The notes under the pieces were generated by a model. It was not told the origin of the DNA. It worked only from the letters and a program-made list of their open reading frames with translations, and ran no database searches. Of a stretch of DNA of 64,000 nucleotides, positions 27,390 through 36,593 are shown one piece after another. The stretch is from assembly GCF_031326225.1 (NCBI RefSeq), contig NZ_CP133720.1, positions 558,001 through 622,000 on the forward strand, in the 5' to 3' direction. The position numbers and the translations under genes are program-made. Origin of the DNA: Undibacterium cyanobacteriorum. GTDB taxonomy: Bacteria > Pseudomonadota > Gammaproteobacteria > Burkholderiales > Burkholderiaceae_D. Position 1 is the stretch's first letter; each line of letters opens with the position of its first letter.

Positions 27390-30300
27390 ATGACCGATCT
27401 ATCCATCGCCGAGAAGTTAACCGAATACAAACCTAGCAATAAAGTCCGTTTTGTGACGGCAGCATCCTTGTTCGACGGCCACGATGCCTCGATCAATATC
27501 ATGCGTCGTATTTTGATGGCGAATGGTGCCGAAGTGATTCACTTGGGCCACAACCGTTCGGTCGAAGAAATCGTCACAGCGGCTTTGCAAGAAGATGCGC
27601 AGGGGATTGCGATTTCCAGTTATCAAGGCGGACACGTCGAGTATTTCAAATACATGATCGACCTCTTGAGAGAGCGTGGTGGTTCGCACATCAAAGTATT
27701 TGGTGGCGGTGGCGGCGTGATTGTGCCAGATGAAATCGCTGACTTGCATGCGTATGGCGTATCGCGCATTTTTAGTCCTGAAGATGGTCAACGCATGGGC
27801 TTGGTCGGCATGATTTTGTCCATGATCCAAGCTTGCGATATTGATCTCTCGACCTACGCACCGAATGCTTTGGACGTATTGAAACAAGGCGATATCGCGG
27901 ACAAACATCGCCCATTGGCGCAATTGATCACGGCACTCGAGAATGACAAAGTGAATCCAGCCATGCGTGCTGAAATTCAAGAAACTGCAAAAGCGATCAA
28001 AACCCCCGCCTTTGGTATCACCGGTACCGGCGGTGCAGGTAAGTCTTCTTTGACAGATGAATTGATTCGTCGTATTCGCTTGGACCAAGATGATGAATTG
28101 AACATCGCTTTGATCTCCATCGATCCATCGCGTCGCAAGTCTGGCGGTGCATTGCTCGGTGATCGTATTCGTATGAATGCGATCAATCCATGGAAAGGCA
28201 AGACACGGGTCTTTATGCGTTCTTTGGCAACACGCGAAGCAGGTTCGGAAATCTCTCCAGCCTTGCCTGATGTGATCGCGGCGTGCAAAGTTGCCGGCTT
28301 TGATTTGGTGATCGTCGAAACCTCTGGTATCGGCCAAGGCGATGCTGCCATCGTGCCGCATGTGGATTTATCGATGTATGTGATGACGCCAGAATTTGGT
28401 GCTGCTTCCCAGTTAGAAAAAATCGATATGCTCGATTTCGCAGACTTTGTCGCCATCAACAAATTCGATCGTAAAGGTGCGCTCGACGCCCAACGCGATG
28501 TCGCCAAACAATATCAACGCAATCGCGAATTGTGGAATAAGAAGCCAGACGAAATGCCTGTGTACGGCACGCAAGCGTCGCGCTTTAATGACGATGGCGT
28601 AACTGCGCTATATCAAGGTATCTTGCCTGAATTGGTCGCACGAGGCTTGAACGCGAAACCAAGTAAATTGGCAGCAGTCAGCACCAAAACGTCGAGCGCA
28701 CAAAACGTGATCGTGCCACCAGCACGTACACGCTATTTGGCTGAGATTGCAGACACTGTTCGTAGCTACCACAAGCACACACACAAGCAAGTAAAGATTG
28801 CTCGCGAACGTCAACAATTGACAGCGACCAAGCAAATGCTGGCCGCTGTCGGTAAGTCTGCGGAATTGGATGACTTGATCGCAGAGCGCGAGAACCATCT
28901 CACAGCAGAATCGAAAAAACTCGTCACGATGTGGCCCGACATGCAGAAGGCTTACGCGGGTGATGAATACGTCGTCAAAATTCGTGACAAAGAGATTCGT
29001 ACACGCCTCACGCAAAAATCCTTGTCTGGCACGACGATTCGTAAAGTCGCATTGCCACGCTTTGAAGATCATGGCGAAATTTTGCGCTGGCTAATGTTAG
29101 AAAACGTCCCTGGCTCGTTCCCATTCACGGCGGGTGTATTTGCATTTAAACGCGAAGGTGAAGATCCAACGCGTATGTTCGCCGGTGAAGGTGATCCATA
29201 TCGTACTAACCGTCGCTTCAAATTGGTGTCGCAAGGTATGGATGCCAAACGTTTGTCGACCGCGTTTGACTCTGTGACTTTGTATGGCGCAGACCCAGCG
29301 ATTCGTCCAGATATCTACGGCAAGATCGGTAACTCCGGTGTGTCTGTCGCTACTTTGGAAGACATGAAAGTCCTCTACGACGGTTTTGATCTGTGCGATC
29401 CAGCGACTTCAGTGTCGATGACGATCAATGGTCCAGCGCCAACGATCTTGGCTTTCTTCATGAACACCGCGATTGATCAGCAAATGGATAAATTCCGTGC
29501 TGATAATAAGCGTGAGCCAACCGCTGACGAAGCTGCAAAGATCCGCGCATGGGTTTTGATGAATGTGCGTGGCACAGTACAAGCCGATATTTTGAAAGAA
29601 GACCAAGGTCAAAATACTTGCATCTTCTCGACGGAATTTTCACTCAAAGTGATGGGCGATATTCAAGAGTATTTCGTGCATCACCAAGTACGTAATTTCT
29701 ACTCCGTGTCGATCTCGGGGTACCACATCGCCGAGGCCGGTGCGAATCCGATTTCGCAATTGGCCTTCACTTTGTCGAACGGTTTCACTTTCGTTGAAGC
29801 CTACTTGGCGCGCGGCATGCACATCGATGATTTCGCAGCGAATTTGTCCTTCTTCTTCAGTAACGGCATGGATCCAGAATACACCGTCTTGGGTCGCGTC
29901 GCTCGCCGTATCTGGGCAGTAGCAATGCGCGATAAATACGGCGCGAATGATCGTAGCCAGAAGTTGAAATACCATATTCAAACTTCAGGCCGCAGCTTGC
30001 ATGCACAAGAAATCGACTTCAACGATATCCGCACCACGCTGCAAGCTTTGATTGCGATCTACGACAACTGCAATAGCTTGCACACCAACGCGTACGACGA
30101 AGCGATCACCACACCGACCGACGAATCAGTCCGTCGCGCCTTGGCAATTCAGTTAATCATCAACCGTGAATGGGGCCTCGCGAAAAACGAAAACCCAATT
30201 CAAGGTAGTTTCATCATCGAAGAATTGACTGACCTCGTCGAAGAAGCGGTCCTGCAAGAATTCGAGCGCATCGCTGAACGTGGCGGCGTTTTAGGTGCGA

Positions 30301-30668
30301 TGGAAACCGGCTACCAACGCGGCAAGATTCAAGAAGAATCCATGCACTACGAACACCTCAAGCACGACGGCACCTTGCCTATCATCGGCGTCAACACCTT
30401 CCGCAATCCAAAAGGTGGCGAAACAGTACAGAAGATCGAATTGGCGCGCTCCACAGAGGAAGAAAAACAATCGCAACTCACGCGCTTGGCAGACTTCCAC
30501 CAACGCCACGCAGACGTCGCACCACAAGCACTCGCCGCTCTACAACAAGCAGCGATCAACAACGAAAACGTGTTCGCGAAATTGATGGATGCGGCGCGGG
30601 TTTGCTCGCTTGGGCAGATTACGACGGCCTTGTTTGAAGTGGGTGGGCAGTATCGACGTAACATGTAA
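27390..30668 (+). CDS. icmF: Fused isobutyryl-CoA mutase IcmF
   Basis: IcmF interconverts isobutyryl-CoA and n-butyryl-CoA using adenosylcobalamin and carries its own G-protein chaperone. The 1092-residue protein has an N-terminal B12-binding domain (LFDGHDASINIMRRIL with the axial His). The MeaB-like GTPase domain has a P-loop GTGGAGKSS near residue 212 and the NKFD motif. The large mutase domain includes NVPGSFPFTAGVF and VSISGYHIAEAGANPISQLA. All three parts are intact. The gene stands 374 bases after the oxidoreductase, behind repeats, so co-transcription is uncertain. Confidence 0.96.
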   Translation: MTDLSIAEKLTEYKPSNKVRFVTAASLFDGHDASINIMRRILMANGAEVIHLGHNRSVEEIVTAALQEDAQGIAISSYQGGHVEYFKYMIDLLRERGGSHIKVFGGGGGVIVPDEIADLHAYGVSRIFSPEDGQRMGLVGMILSMIQACDIDLSTYAPNALDVLKQGDIADKHRPLAQLITALENDKVNPAMRAEIQETAKAIKTPAFGITGTGGAGKSSLTDELIRRIRLDQDDELNIALISIDPSRRKSGGALLGDRIRMNAINPWKGKTRVFMRSLATREAGSEISPALPDVIAACKVAGFDLVIVETSGIGQGDAAIVPHVDLSMYVMTPEFGAASQLEKIDMLDFADFVAINKFDRKGALDAQRDVAKQYQRNRELWNKKPDEMPVYGTQASRFNDDGVTALYQGILPELVARGLNAKPSKLAAVSTKTSSAQNVIVPPARTRYLAEIADTVRSYHKHTHKQVKIARERQQLTATKQMLAAVGKSAELDDLIAERENHLTAESKKLVTMWPDMQKAYAGDEYVVKIRDKEIRTRLTQKSLSGTTIRKVALPRFEDHGEILRWLMLENVPGSFPFTAGVFAFKREGEDPTRMFAGEGDPYRTNRRFKLVSQGMDAKRLSTAFDSVTLYGADPAIRPDIYGKIGNSGVSVATLEDMKVLYDGFDLCDPATSVSMTINGPAPTILAFFMNTAIDQQMDKFRADNKREPTADEAAKIRAWVLMNVRGTVQADILKEDQGQNTCIFSTEFSLKVMGDIQEYFVHHQVRNFYSVSISGYHIAEAGANPISQLAFTLSNGFTFVEAYLARGMHIDDFAANLSFFFSNGMDPEYTVLGRVARRIWAVAMRDKYGANDRSQKLKYHIQTSGRSLHAQEIDFNDIRTTLQALIAIYDNCNSLHTNAYDEAITTPTDESVRRALAIQLIINREWGLAKNENPIQGSFIIEELTDLVEEAVLQEFERIAERGGVLGAMETGYQRGKIQEESMHYEHLKHDGTLPIIGVNTFRNPKGGETVQKIELARSTEEEKQSQLTRLADFHQRHADVAPQALAALQQAAINNENVFAKLMDAARVCSLGQITTALFEVGGQYRRNM

Positions 30669-30686
30669 ATAACAAGCTGTTAAATC

Positions 30687-30774
30687 CAATTGGCGGGCAC
30701 ATAGCGTTGTTGCTTTTCCTCGCAATACTCGAGTGTTGCTGCGGGAAGCGCCTAGCTCTGTATCCCGCTAATTG
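30687..30774. repeat. Structured intergenic repeat, copy 2
   Basis: This is the second copy of the element after argB. The arms are CAATTGGCGGG and CCCGCTAATTG (paired throughout with one G-U). The central hairpin is GCAATAC-TCGA-GTGTTGC. Core segments GCGTTGTTGCTT, TCCTCGCAATACT and CGGGAAGCGCCTAGC match copy 1. A degenerate right-hand fragment (TGCGCCTTGTACTGCATCCC) lies near 30827-30846. It starts 18 bases after the icmF stop. Confidence 0.78.
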
Positions 30775-30883
30775 AATTTTCCAGCGTGTTATTGCATAGG
30801 GTGGACGTCGAATATTACTCCGTCGTGCGCCTTGTACTGCATCCCGCGAATTGAATTACTTGGCGTGCCAAGTTAGCGGCTTC

Positions 30884-31009
30884 GTAGGGCGGGTGTATCC
30901 CGCGCTGAAAAAAACCTTAACGATTCATCGTTTAAATTTCTTCATCAACACCAAATTTCCCTCACGGCATTTTGAAAATTCCGGCGGCGCGAGTTAGACC
31001 CGCCTTACG
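30884..31009. repeat. Inverted REP pair (BIME-like), first copy near the RAYT gene
   Basis: The left unit starts GTAGGGCGGGTGTATCCCGC and the right unit ends in CCCGCCTTACG, about 126 bases in all. The interior contains AACGATTCATCGTT, which is conserved as AACGAT-N-ATCGTT in the two other copies (31748-31871 and 32500-32625). This copy is the most diverged. Confidence 0.85.
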
Positions 31010-31098
31010 AATTTAACGATTCCGTTTTGTAAGGTCTTTTACTAGAATGGTATTCGTGGTTCTTTAATTCACTCGACCTTATCCAGCAAAAGAACAGT

Positions 31099-31734
31099 AT
31101 GTCGACAGATCACTACACACTAGCATTTTTAGTTCCCAAAGGGACTCAGTTACCCGATGCGGGAAATTTGAGTGAAATAGACGTATTCCGTGGTAGGTTT
31201 TTTCGAAATACACCAGAATTGACTGCGACGACTCATTCTCGCAATAATGTCTTGGCGTACAACGTAAAACGCGTGTTAGAGCTATCTATTTCTACAAAGT
31301 TGGACTATTTTTTTCAAGATTTTGTGGCGTTCCAAGACGATGATCTACCTAAACTTATTAATCAAATCTCTGGACTGTTAGAGTTGATTACATCAAAGCC
31401 AGAATTAGTGGTCGAGGCCACCAAAAGCACGCGACAACACCAAGAACTTGCGGTTGATAAAAATGGGCATATGTGGTGTTCAAATTGTGGTCTCACCTAT
31501 ACGGGCGACTGTTACCAAATTGACGGTTGGGTATACACCTACCGACCTGAGGATATTTTAAGCATGCTTGAGAACGCTCGAGTTTCGACGCCTTCGGTCA
31601 AAGATGGAAATGACGTCGATGGCGAAGGATATGGATACTTGTTTTCTATGTTGAAGACACATTTGTTTTTAGCGGAAAAAGCATTGCAGTTAGATATGTG
31701 TTTTGTTTTTGAAAACATCGGCGGTTTCAATTGA
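31099..31734 (+). CDS. Hypothetical protein (211 aa) between REP pairs
   Basis: I do not recognise this protein. It is soluble, 211 residues, with an N-terminal half rich in beta-like segments, a central Cys cluster (MWCSNCGLTYTGDC, residues about 125-138) that might bind metal, and an acidic C-terminal third. It is more AT-rich than the neighbouring metabolic genes and lies exactly between two BIME-like repeats (30884-31009 and 31748-31871). This suggests recent acquisition. An immunity-type protein is one possibility, without direct support. Confidence 0.65.
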   Translation: MSTDHYTLAFLVPKGTQLPDAGNLSEIDVFRGRFFRNTPELTATTHSRNNVLAYNVKRVLELSISTKLDYFFQDFVAFQDDDLPKLINQISGLLELITSKPELVVEATKSTRQHQELAVDKNGHMWCSNCGLTYTGDCYQIDGWVYTYRPEDILSMLENARVSTPSVKDGNDVDGEGYGYLFSMLKTHLFLAEKALQLDMCFVFENIGGFN

Positions 31735-31747
31735 AATCGGCATTCAT

Positions 31748-31871
31748 GTAGGGCGGGTGCAACCCGCGCTGTAAATACACCTTAACGATTTATCGTTCTA
31801 GTTTTTCATCCATCAATTCACCTGCTCGGAATTTTGAACCCACTGGCGGCGCGGGTTTCACCCGCCCTACG
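31748..31871. repeat. Inverted REP pair (BIME-like) upstream of the RAYT gene
   Basis: This pair starts GTAGGGCGGGTGCAACCCGC and ends GGTTTCACCCGCCCTACG, about 124 bases. It lies 70 bases before the RAYT start, in the same orientation as the copy directly after the gene. Confidence 0.9.
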
Positions 31872-31941
31872 AATTATCGGTATTTTTCTCTTTTTGGGTT
31901 CGTGATACGCTGGTGGTTTTCTATCGTTCTTTGGCTTAATC

Positions 31942-32493
31942 ATGTCCCGCTATCGCCGCGCTAACGTCAAAGGTGCCACGTATTTCTTTACAGTGGTGAC
32001 AGAGCGTCGGCAACGGATCTTGACGAACGAGGATGTACGTGAAGCCTTGCGTGCCGCGATTTTCAAGGTACGGGCATCACATCCGTTTGAGATTGATGCT
32101 TGGGTTTTACTCCCTGATCATTTACATTGCATTTGGACTTTGCCCGAAGGTGACGCGGATTTTTCTACACGCTGGCGTTTGATCAAACGTGAGGTGACGG
32201 TCGCGATTGGTACAAAATATTTTCGCGATGATTTACATACCGACCGTCGCGCGCAAAAACAGCAAGGCACGATTTGGCAACAGCGATTTTGGGAGCATCT
32301 CATTCGCGACGATAATGACTATGCCGCGCACATGGATTACCTGCACTTCAATCCAGTCAAACACGGCTTGGTCAAGACAGTTAATGAGTGGCCTTGGTCG
32401 TCGTTTCATCGTTTGGTCAAAGAAGATGTTTATTCATCGAATTGGGGTGGCGAGGTGAGCAAATCACTTGTGCTAGAGCACGATGAGGACTAG
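31942..32493 (+). CDS. REP-associated tyrosine transposase (RAYT, Y1/TnpA-REP family)
   Basis: The 183-residue protein is an HUH-type single-strand DNA transposase. It has the N-terminal RAYT signature YRRANVKGATYFFTVVT, the HUH motif in PDHLHCIWTLPEGD, and the C-terminal YLHFNPVKHGLV helix with the catalytic Tyr. RAYTs cleave and rejoin REP hairpins and help spread them. Three REP pairs surround the gene, one of them beginning six bases after the stop, so this is probably the source of that family. The gene is full length. Confidence 0.95.
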   Translation: MSRYRRANVKGATYFFTVVTERRQRILTNEDVREALRAAIFKVRASHPFEIDAWVLLPDHLHCIWTLPEGDADFSTRWRLIKREVTVAIGTKYFRDDLHTDRRAQKQQGTIWQQRFWEHLIRDDNDYAAHMDYLHFNPVKHGLVKTVNEWPWSSFHRLVKEDVYSSNWGGEVSKSLVLEHDED

Positions 32494-32499
32494 GAAATC

Positions 32500-32625
32500 G
32501 TAGGGCGGGTGCAACCCGCGCTGTCAATACAACGTAACGATTGATCGTTCTGTTATTCGTTCAAGAATCAAATCACTATTGCTGTATTTTGAAAATGTTG
32601 GCGGCGCGGGTTGCACCCGCCCTAC
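32500..32625. repeat. Inverted REP pair (BIME-like) downstream of the RAYT gene
   Basis: This pair starts GTAGGGCGGGTGCAACCCGC six bases after the RAYT stop and ends GTTGCACCCGCCCTAC. Its interior holds AACGATTGATCGTT. It is the cleanest of the three copies in this locus. Confidence 0.9.
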
Positions 32626-32691
32626 TGAAAAGCAGGGGCACTCATCGCTGCGATCCAAGATCGTTCGCCATTTATAATATTTTTGAAAAAG

Positions 32692-33672
32692 CTATTTCTG
32701 GTCCGTGTTATTCGATACCGTACCTAGATCTTCCGCCGTATCCTTCCTCTTGTGAATCAAACTCAAAACAGCCTCAATCACCACCTCCGGATACTGTTCC
32801 TGTATCCGATGATTCGCGGGAAATGAGCGCACTTCGGCGTTCGGGTAAAAGCTTTTCATTCGTTCCTCGGCGATCTCAGGATCAACCGCCCACACACCGA
32901 AATCTTCGGCGTAGATTACGCCGCGCAGCAAATCTTTGATGAGGCCTTGTGGTTTGTGTTGTTGCGGTGATGATTGGGCGACGATGCGGATCATTGGTTT
33001 GTTGTACGCATTAGCTCGTTCCATCACATACTTACCCATCGGTTCGATGTTGGCGATTTCTTGTCGCGCTGTTTTGGATGCGAAGACCCACAGGCCGACA
33101 CGTGTGAACCAAGGGAACTCGTGATAAGGCTTGGTGACACCCAGTGGTAAGGCATCCACCAGAACTACTGCGTCGATTTGTTCGGGATAGCGCATAGCGT
33201 AGACTTGTGCATATTGTCCGCCGAGTGAATGCCCCACTAAAATGTACGGTCCCGGCAGTTCTCGTTGGGCTAACAGGCGCTGTAATCTTAAGCTTTCGGA
33301 TTCGGGGTTAATTTCGCCATTCGTGCGAGTACTGCGCCCGACGCCGGGTCGGTTGTACAAAAATAGATTGCAGCATTGATCTAGGCCAGCCGCAACCGCT
33401 CTCCAGGTTGTCAGGTCTAGCAGTAATCCGTTCTCGAAAACGATAGTGGCCTTCGCATTTGCCACGCGGCGTTCTGCGAATTCTATGGTGGCGGAGTCTA
33501 ACTGTTGGAGTTCCGAATGAGGAAGAACATTTTGAGTCACCTTTGATTCGGGAGGCTCATGTCGAAGGTCTTGCCCTAAGCAGCTTGAATTCAAACTGAA
33601 GTTCAGTAGTAGCGGAAAAAGTAAGAGGCAGATCTGTGTGGTGGTCGAGCGCGCCATTTGTTTGGTTTCCAT
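32692..33672 (-). CDS. Exported alpha/beta-hydrolase
   Basis: A 326-residue alpha/beta-hydrolase with an N-terminal hydrophobic signal (after MARSTTTQ). The nucleophile elbow is GHSLGG, an oxyanion-region segment is FENGLLLDLTTW, the acidic residue is probably in the EDFGVW segment, and a late His lies in FPANHRIQ. Esterase or lipase-like activity is likely, but the substrate is unknown. The start at 33672 (METKQ) is a judgement: an upstream ATG at 33735 adds 21 unsupported residues, and MARSTT at 33654 is a close alternative. The gene is divergent from the membrane AraC regulator. Confidence 0.82.
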   Translation of the reverse strand: METKQMARSTTTQICLLLFPLLLNFSLNSSCLGQDLRHEPPESKVTQNVLPHSELQQLDSATIEFAERRVANAKATIVFENGLLLDLTTWRAVAAGLDQCCNLFLYNRPGVGRSTRTNGEINPESESLRLQRLLAQRELPGPYILVGHSLGGQYAQVYAMRYPEQIDAVVLVDALPLGVTKPYHEFPWFTRVGLWVFASKTARQEIANIEPMGKYVMERANAYNKPMIRIVAQSSPQQHKPQGLIKDLLRGVIYAEDFGVWAVDPEIAEERMKSFYPNAEVRSFPANHRIQEQYPEVVIEAVLSLIHKRKDTAEDLGTVSNNTDQK

Positions 33673-33856
33673 GATGTGTCGTGAGTTCCCCTCTCGGGCG
33701 CCATTATTTCTTAGTCTGCGGTGCTTGGCAATCAATCATTGTTCTGCTTTGAACTTATCTCGCAAGCGAACCCGCTCAAATCAAATGAAAGTTAAAAATC
33801 GTGTGTGTTGCCGTAAAATACCGCTGCAATTCAAGAATCCTCAATTACGGTAGACC

Positions 33857-34957
33857 ATGGCAACACTCGATCAACTTTTGTTATTAGTCAGCGGCTTGGG
33901 TGGCTTGCATGGCCTATTTTTGGCGGCCTATTTGTTTTTTCGGCCGCAGGGGGCATGGAGTAATCGCTTTCTCGCTGGTTTGATCTTGGCCGTGAGTATT
34001 CGCGTGTTGAAGTCGGTCTTCTTCTATTTCAACCCAGCGATCGGTAAGCAGATTTTGCAGTTGGGCTTGTCGGCCTGTTTCATGATTGGGCCTTTGCTGT
34101 TCTGTTATACCCAGTATTATCTTGGCGTTGCGCGGGAGACTTGGGCACTGCGTTTGCATTGGCTGGTGCCGCTGGTCTTGGTGGTGACAGTTGGATTGGT
34201 TTATCCCTATCATCTGTATCCTGAATTGTGGGGTGGGCCATTCTATCGTGCGATTAACTATAGTTGGCTTGCTTATACCGTGCTTTCTCTTGCCTTCCTT
34301 CTGTCCAAGCTAGGACAGATTCGACGCGATCAATGGCCCCAAGAATTGGATTTGCTCATCGTTGTGGCGATAGCGCTTGGTAGTGGGGTGGTGTGTGCGG
34401 CCTATTTCTTTTCTTCCTACACTTCTTACATCGCAGGCGCTCTGAGTTTTAGCTTTCTGATTTGTATTGGCTTGCTGGTAGCATTCTTGCGAGTCTTAAC
34501 GAAACGCCCTGAATTGTCGGAAGAGTCGGAGCTAGCCGAGCTGCCGACACCTGAAACTCCTAGCCCTTACGCAAATAAAAAGATCGCGGAAGAAGATGCC
34601 GCACCTTTGATTGTTGAATTAGAGAAGTTTATGGCCGAGCAAAAGGCCTACCTTGACGCCAATTTGACGCTAACGAAGCTGGCGAAAATGTTAACCTGGT
34701 CTGCGCCGAAGTTGTCTCAACTGCTCAACGATAATTTACAAAAATCCTTCAATGAATACGTCAATGCTTATCGAATTGAGTATGCGAAAACACTACTAAC
34801 TGGTGATGCGGCGATGAAAATGGAGGACCTGGCCGAGCGTTCCGGCTTCAATTCTCTGTCGACCTTTTATGCAGCCTTCAAAAAGCATACCCAGCTGACA
34901 CCCGCGAAATATAAGGCTTTGCAGGAAAATGGGAATTCCGAAATCATAAATCCGTAG
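33857..34957 (+). CDS. Membrane-bound AraC-family transcriptional regulator
   Basis: A 366-residue protein with about seven transmembrane helices (residues 5-215) fused to a C-terminal AraC HTH domain (about residues 265-358; LTLTKLAKMLTWSAPKLSQL, then DLAERSGFNSLSTFYAAFKK). Such proteins sense membrane or periplasmic cues. The downstream SnoaL/DJ-1 fusion, about 85 bases away on the same strand, and the divergent hydrolase are the likely targets, by position. Confidence 0.9.
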   Translation: MATLDQLLLLVSGLGGLHGLFLAAYLFFRPQGAWSNRFLAGLILAVSIRVLKSVFFYFNPAIGKQILQLGLSACFMIGPLLFCYTQYYLGVARETWALRLHWLVPLVLVVTVGLVYPYHLYPELWGGPFYRAINYSWLAYTVLSLAFLLSKLGQIRRDQWPQELDLLIVVAIALGSGVVCAAYFFSSYTSYIAGALSFSFLICIGLLVAFLRVLTKRPELSEESELAELPTPETPSPYANKKIAEEDAAPLIVELEKFMAEQKAYLDANLTLTKLAKMLTWSAPKLSQLLNDNLQKSFNEYVNAYRIEYAKTLLTGDAAMKMEDLAERSGFNSLSTFYAAFKKHTQLTPAKYKALQENGNSEIINP

Positions 34958-35042
34958 TCCGAAATCATAATTCGCCATAGCCTTCTACATCGGCAAACTT
35001 TAGCCTTGCTCCTGTTTTCATTCACCTCTGATAGGAGCAACC

Positions 35043-36284
35043 ATGCAAGTCGATGCACGACAAGATTCCCCATCAACAGTCTCAAAGTTTTTAGTACTTT
35101 TGAATTCCATCAAGGCGCTGGCAAGCATCCCTTTTTCGCTGCTATTGTTTGCCGTTTGCTGTGTCGTCATCATGAGCAAGGCCCGCGCATCGGAAATCGC
35201 TCAAGACTCACAAGGCGAGATCGCAAGCATTCAGAAAGTGCTGCGAGACTATATCGATGGCACTTCTTACAATCATCGGCAACAGATTGCGAGAGCATTT
35301 CACCCCGACGCTGATTTGCTGTTGGAGCGTGACGCTAAACCAATAAGTAAAGTTCCTGTGGCTGAATACCTGACATGGTACAAAACAGAAAACCAAGGGA
35401 AGTTTAATGGTCGCGTTGGTGAAATCTTGCAGATCGACGTCGGCGACAAATTGGCGCAGGCGAAAGTGGAAATTATTCTCCCTGCAAAAAAGACGCGTTT
35501 CATCGATCTGCTGTTGCTGAAGAAGATTGATGGGCAATGGCAAATCATTAGCAAAGCGGCCTCGCAGCAGGTATCACAGCAAAATGCACAGAGAATTCTC
35601 TTCATCGTCTCCAATGCACATTTTCATGGTAAGAGTAAGTTGCCGGCAGGCGCCAGTTTCTCGGAAATTGTGAATGCATTTCACACCTTCAAACAGGCTG
35701 GATACACCGTCGAGTTCGTGAGCCCAGAAGGGGGCGCGATACCCCTCGCCTATATTGACACTTCGGACTCCCTCCACAAACAGTATCTCTACGATAGCGA
35801 TTTCATGTTCGCATTGAAGAATACGAAGAAGCCAAGCCAGTTGCAGGCAAAGGATTTTCGTGCGGTACACTACATTGGCGGCAGTAGTGCCATGTATGGC
35901 GTCGCCGATAATGCGGGCGTCGCGCAGTTGGTGATGGATATCTATGAGAAGCACAATGGCATAATTTCTTCAGTGTGCCATGGCACCGCAGGTATCGTTC
36001 ATCTCAAAACGAAGGATGGCAAGTATTTGGTGGCAGGCAAGCGTATCAGTGGATACCCAGAAGATTTTGAGAAACAGACTGCGGAGTACTTTAAGCAATT
36101 CCCCTTTTTGATTAAGCGTACGGTCTTGGAACGGCAAGGCAGCTTCCATTTCGGCAAGCCGGATGAAATTCATGTGGAGGTCGATGGTCGCGTGATTACG
36201 GGGCAAAATTGGCAGTCATCGGAGCCAGTAGCGAAAGAGATCATTAAGCAGTTGCAAGGTGAGGATGCGGCGACGTTGAAATAA
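35043..36284 (+). CDS. SnoaL-like / DJ-1-PfpI fusion protein, membrane-anchored or exported
   Basis: A 413-residue two-domain protein. The N-terminus has a hydrophobic segment (about residues 27-44). Then comes a SnoaL/NTF2-like lumazine-binding-type domain (about residues 55-175). The C-terminal half is a DJ-1/PfpI class I amidotransferase-like domain with nucleophile-elbow Cys in SVCHGTAG and the conserved acidic site VSPEGG. Hsp31-type members act as glyoxalases or chaperones. AGGAG precedes the ATG well. The fusion and the membrane signal are unusual. A terminator follows. Confidence 0.85.
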   Translation: MQVDARQDSPSTVSKFLVLLNSIKALASIPFSLLLFAVCCVVIMSKARASEIAQDSQGEIASIQKVLRDYIDGTSYNHRQQIARAFHPDADLLLERDAKPISKVPVAEYLTWYKTENQGKFNGRVGEILQIDVGDKLAQAKVEIILPAKKTRFIDLLLLKKIDGQWQIISKAASQQVSQQNAQRILFIVSNAHFHGKSKLPAGASFSEIVNAFHTFKQAGYTVEFVSPEGGAIPLAYIDTSDSLHKQYLYDSDFMFALKNTKKPSQLQAKDFRAVHYIGGSSAMYGVADNAGVAQLVMDIYEKHNGIISSVCHGTAGIVHLKTKDGKYLVAGKRISGYPEDFEKQTAEYFKQFPFLIKRTVLERQGSFHFGKPDEIHVEVDGRVITGQNWQSSEPVAKEIIKQLQGEDAATLK

Positions 36285-36334
36285 ATGCTGCTTGATTGAA
36301 GCAAACCAAGAGTTTAAAGGTTTGCAAAAGCAAG

Positions 36335-36371
36335 AGTGCTTGGTGCTACTTTGCTCCAAGCACTTTTCTGT
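36335..36371 (+). terminator. Intrinsic terminator after the SnoaL/DJ-1 fusion gene
   Basis: A perfect 9-bp stem (AGTGCTTGG and CCAAGCACT) with a 12-base loop is followed by TTTCTGTTTT. The remaining bases to 36593 show no other feature. Confidence 0.85.
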
Positions 36372-36593
36372 TTTGGTCATTCTGAAATTCGTTGAGTGGA
36401 AAAAGGCACGCAAAGATTCATCACTTGCATTTCCGCATTCGTCACATTTGAACAGAGAAAATAGTCCACCTCTGAAATAATCGATTGAGCTTCTATTTTT
36501 GTGGGGCTATCAAAATTTTTCCGAGGGCTAGAGTGAATCAAGATCTGAGATTTCAGCAAGGCCCAATACTTCCTCCAACTCTAAGGACGCAAT

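Noticed and set aside
32541..32939. Open frame of 132 codons after the RAYT gene
   Set aside because: It starts inside the REP pair and runs antisense through the alpha/beta-hydrolase gene, which has clear motifs.
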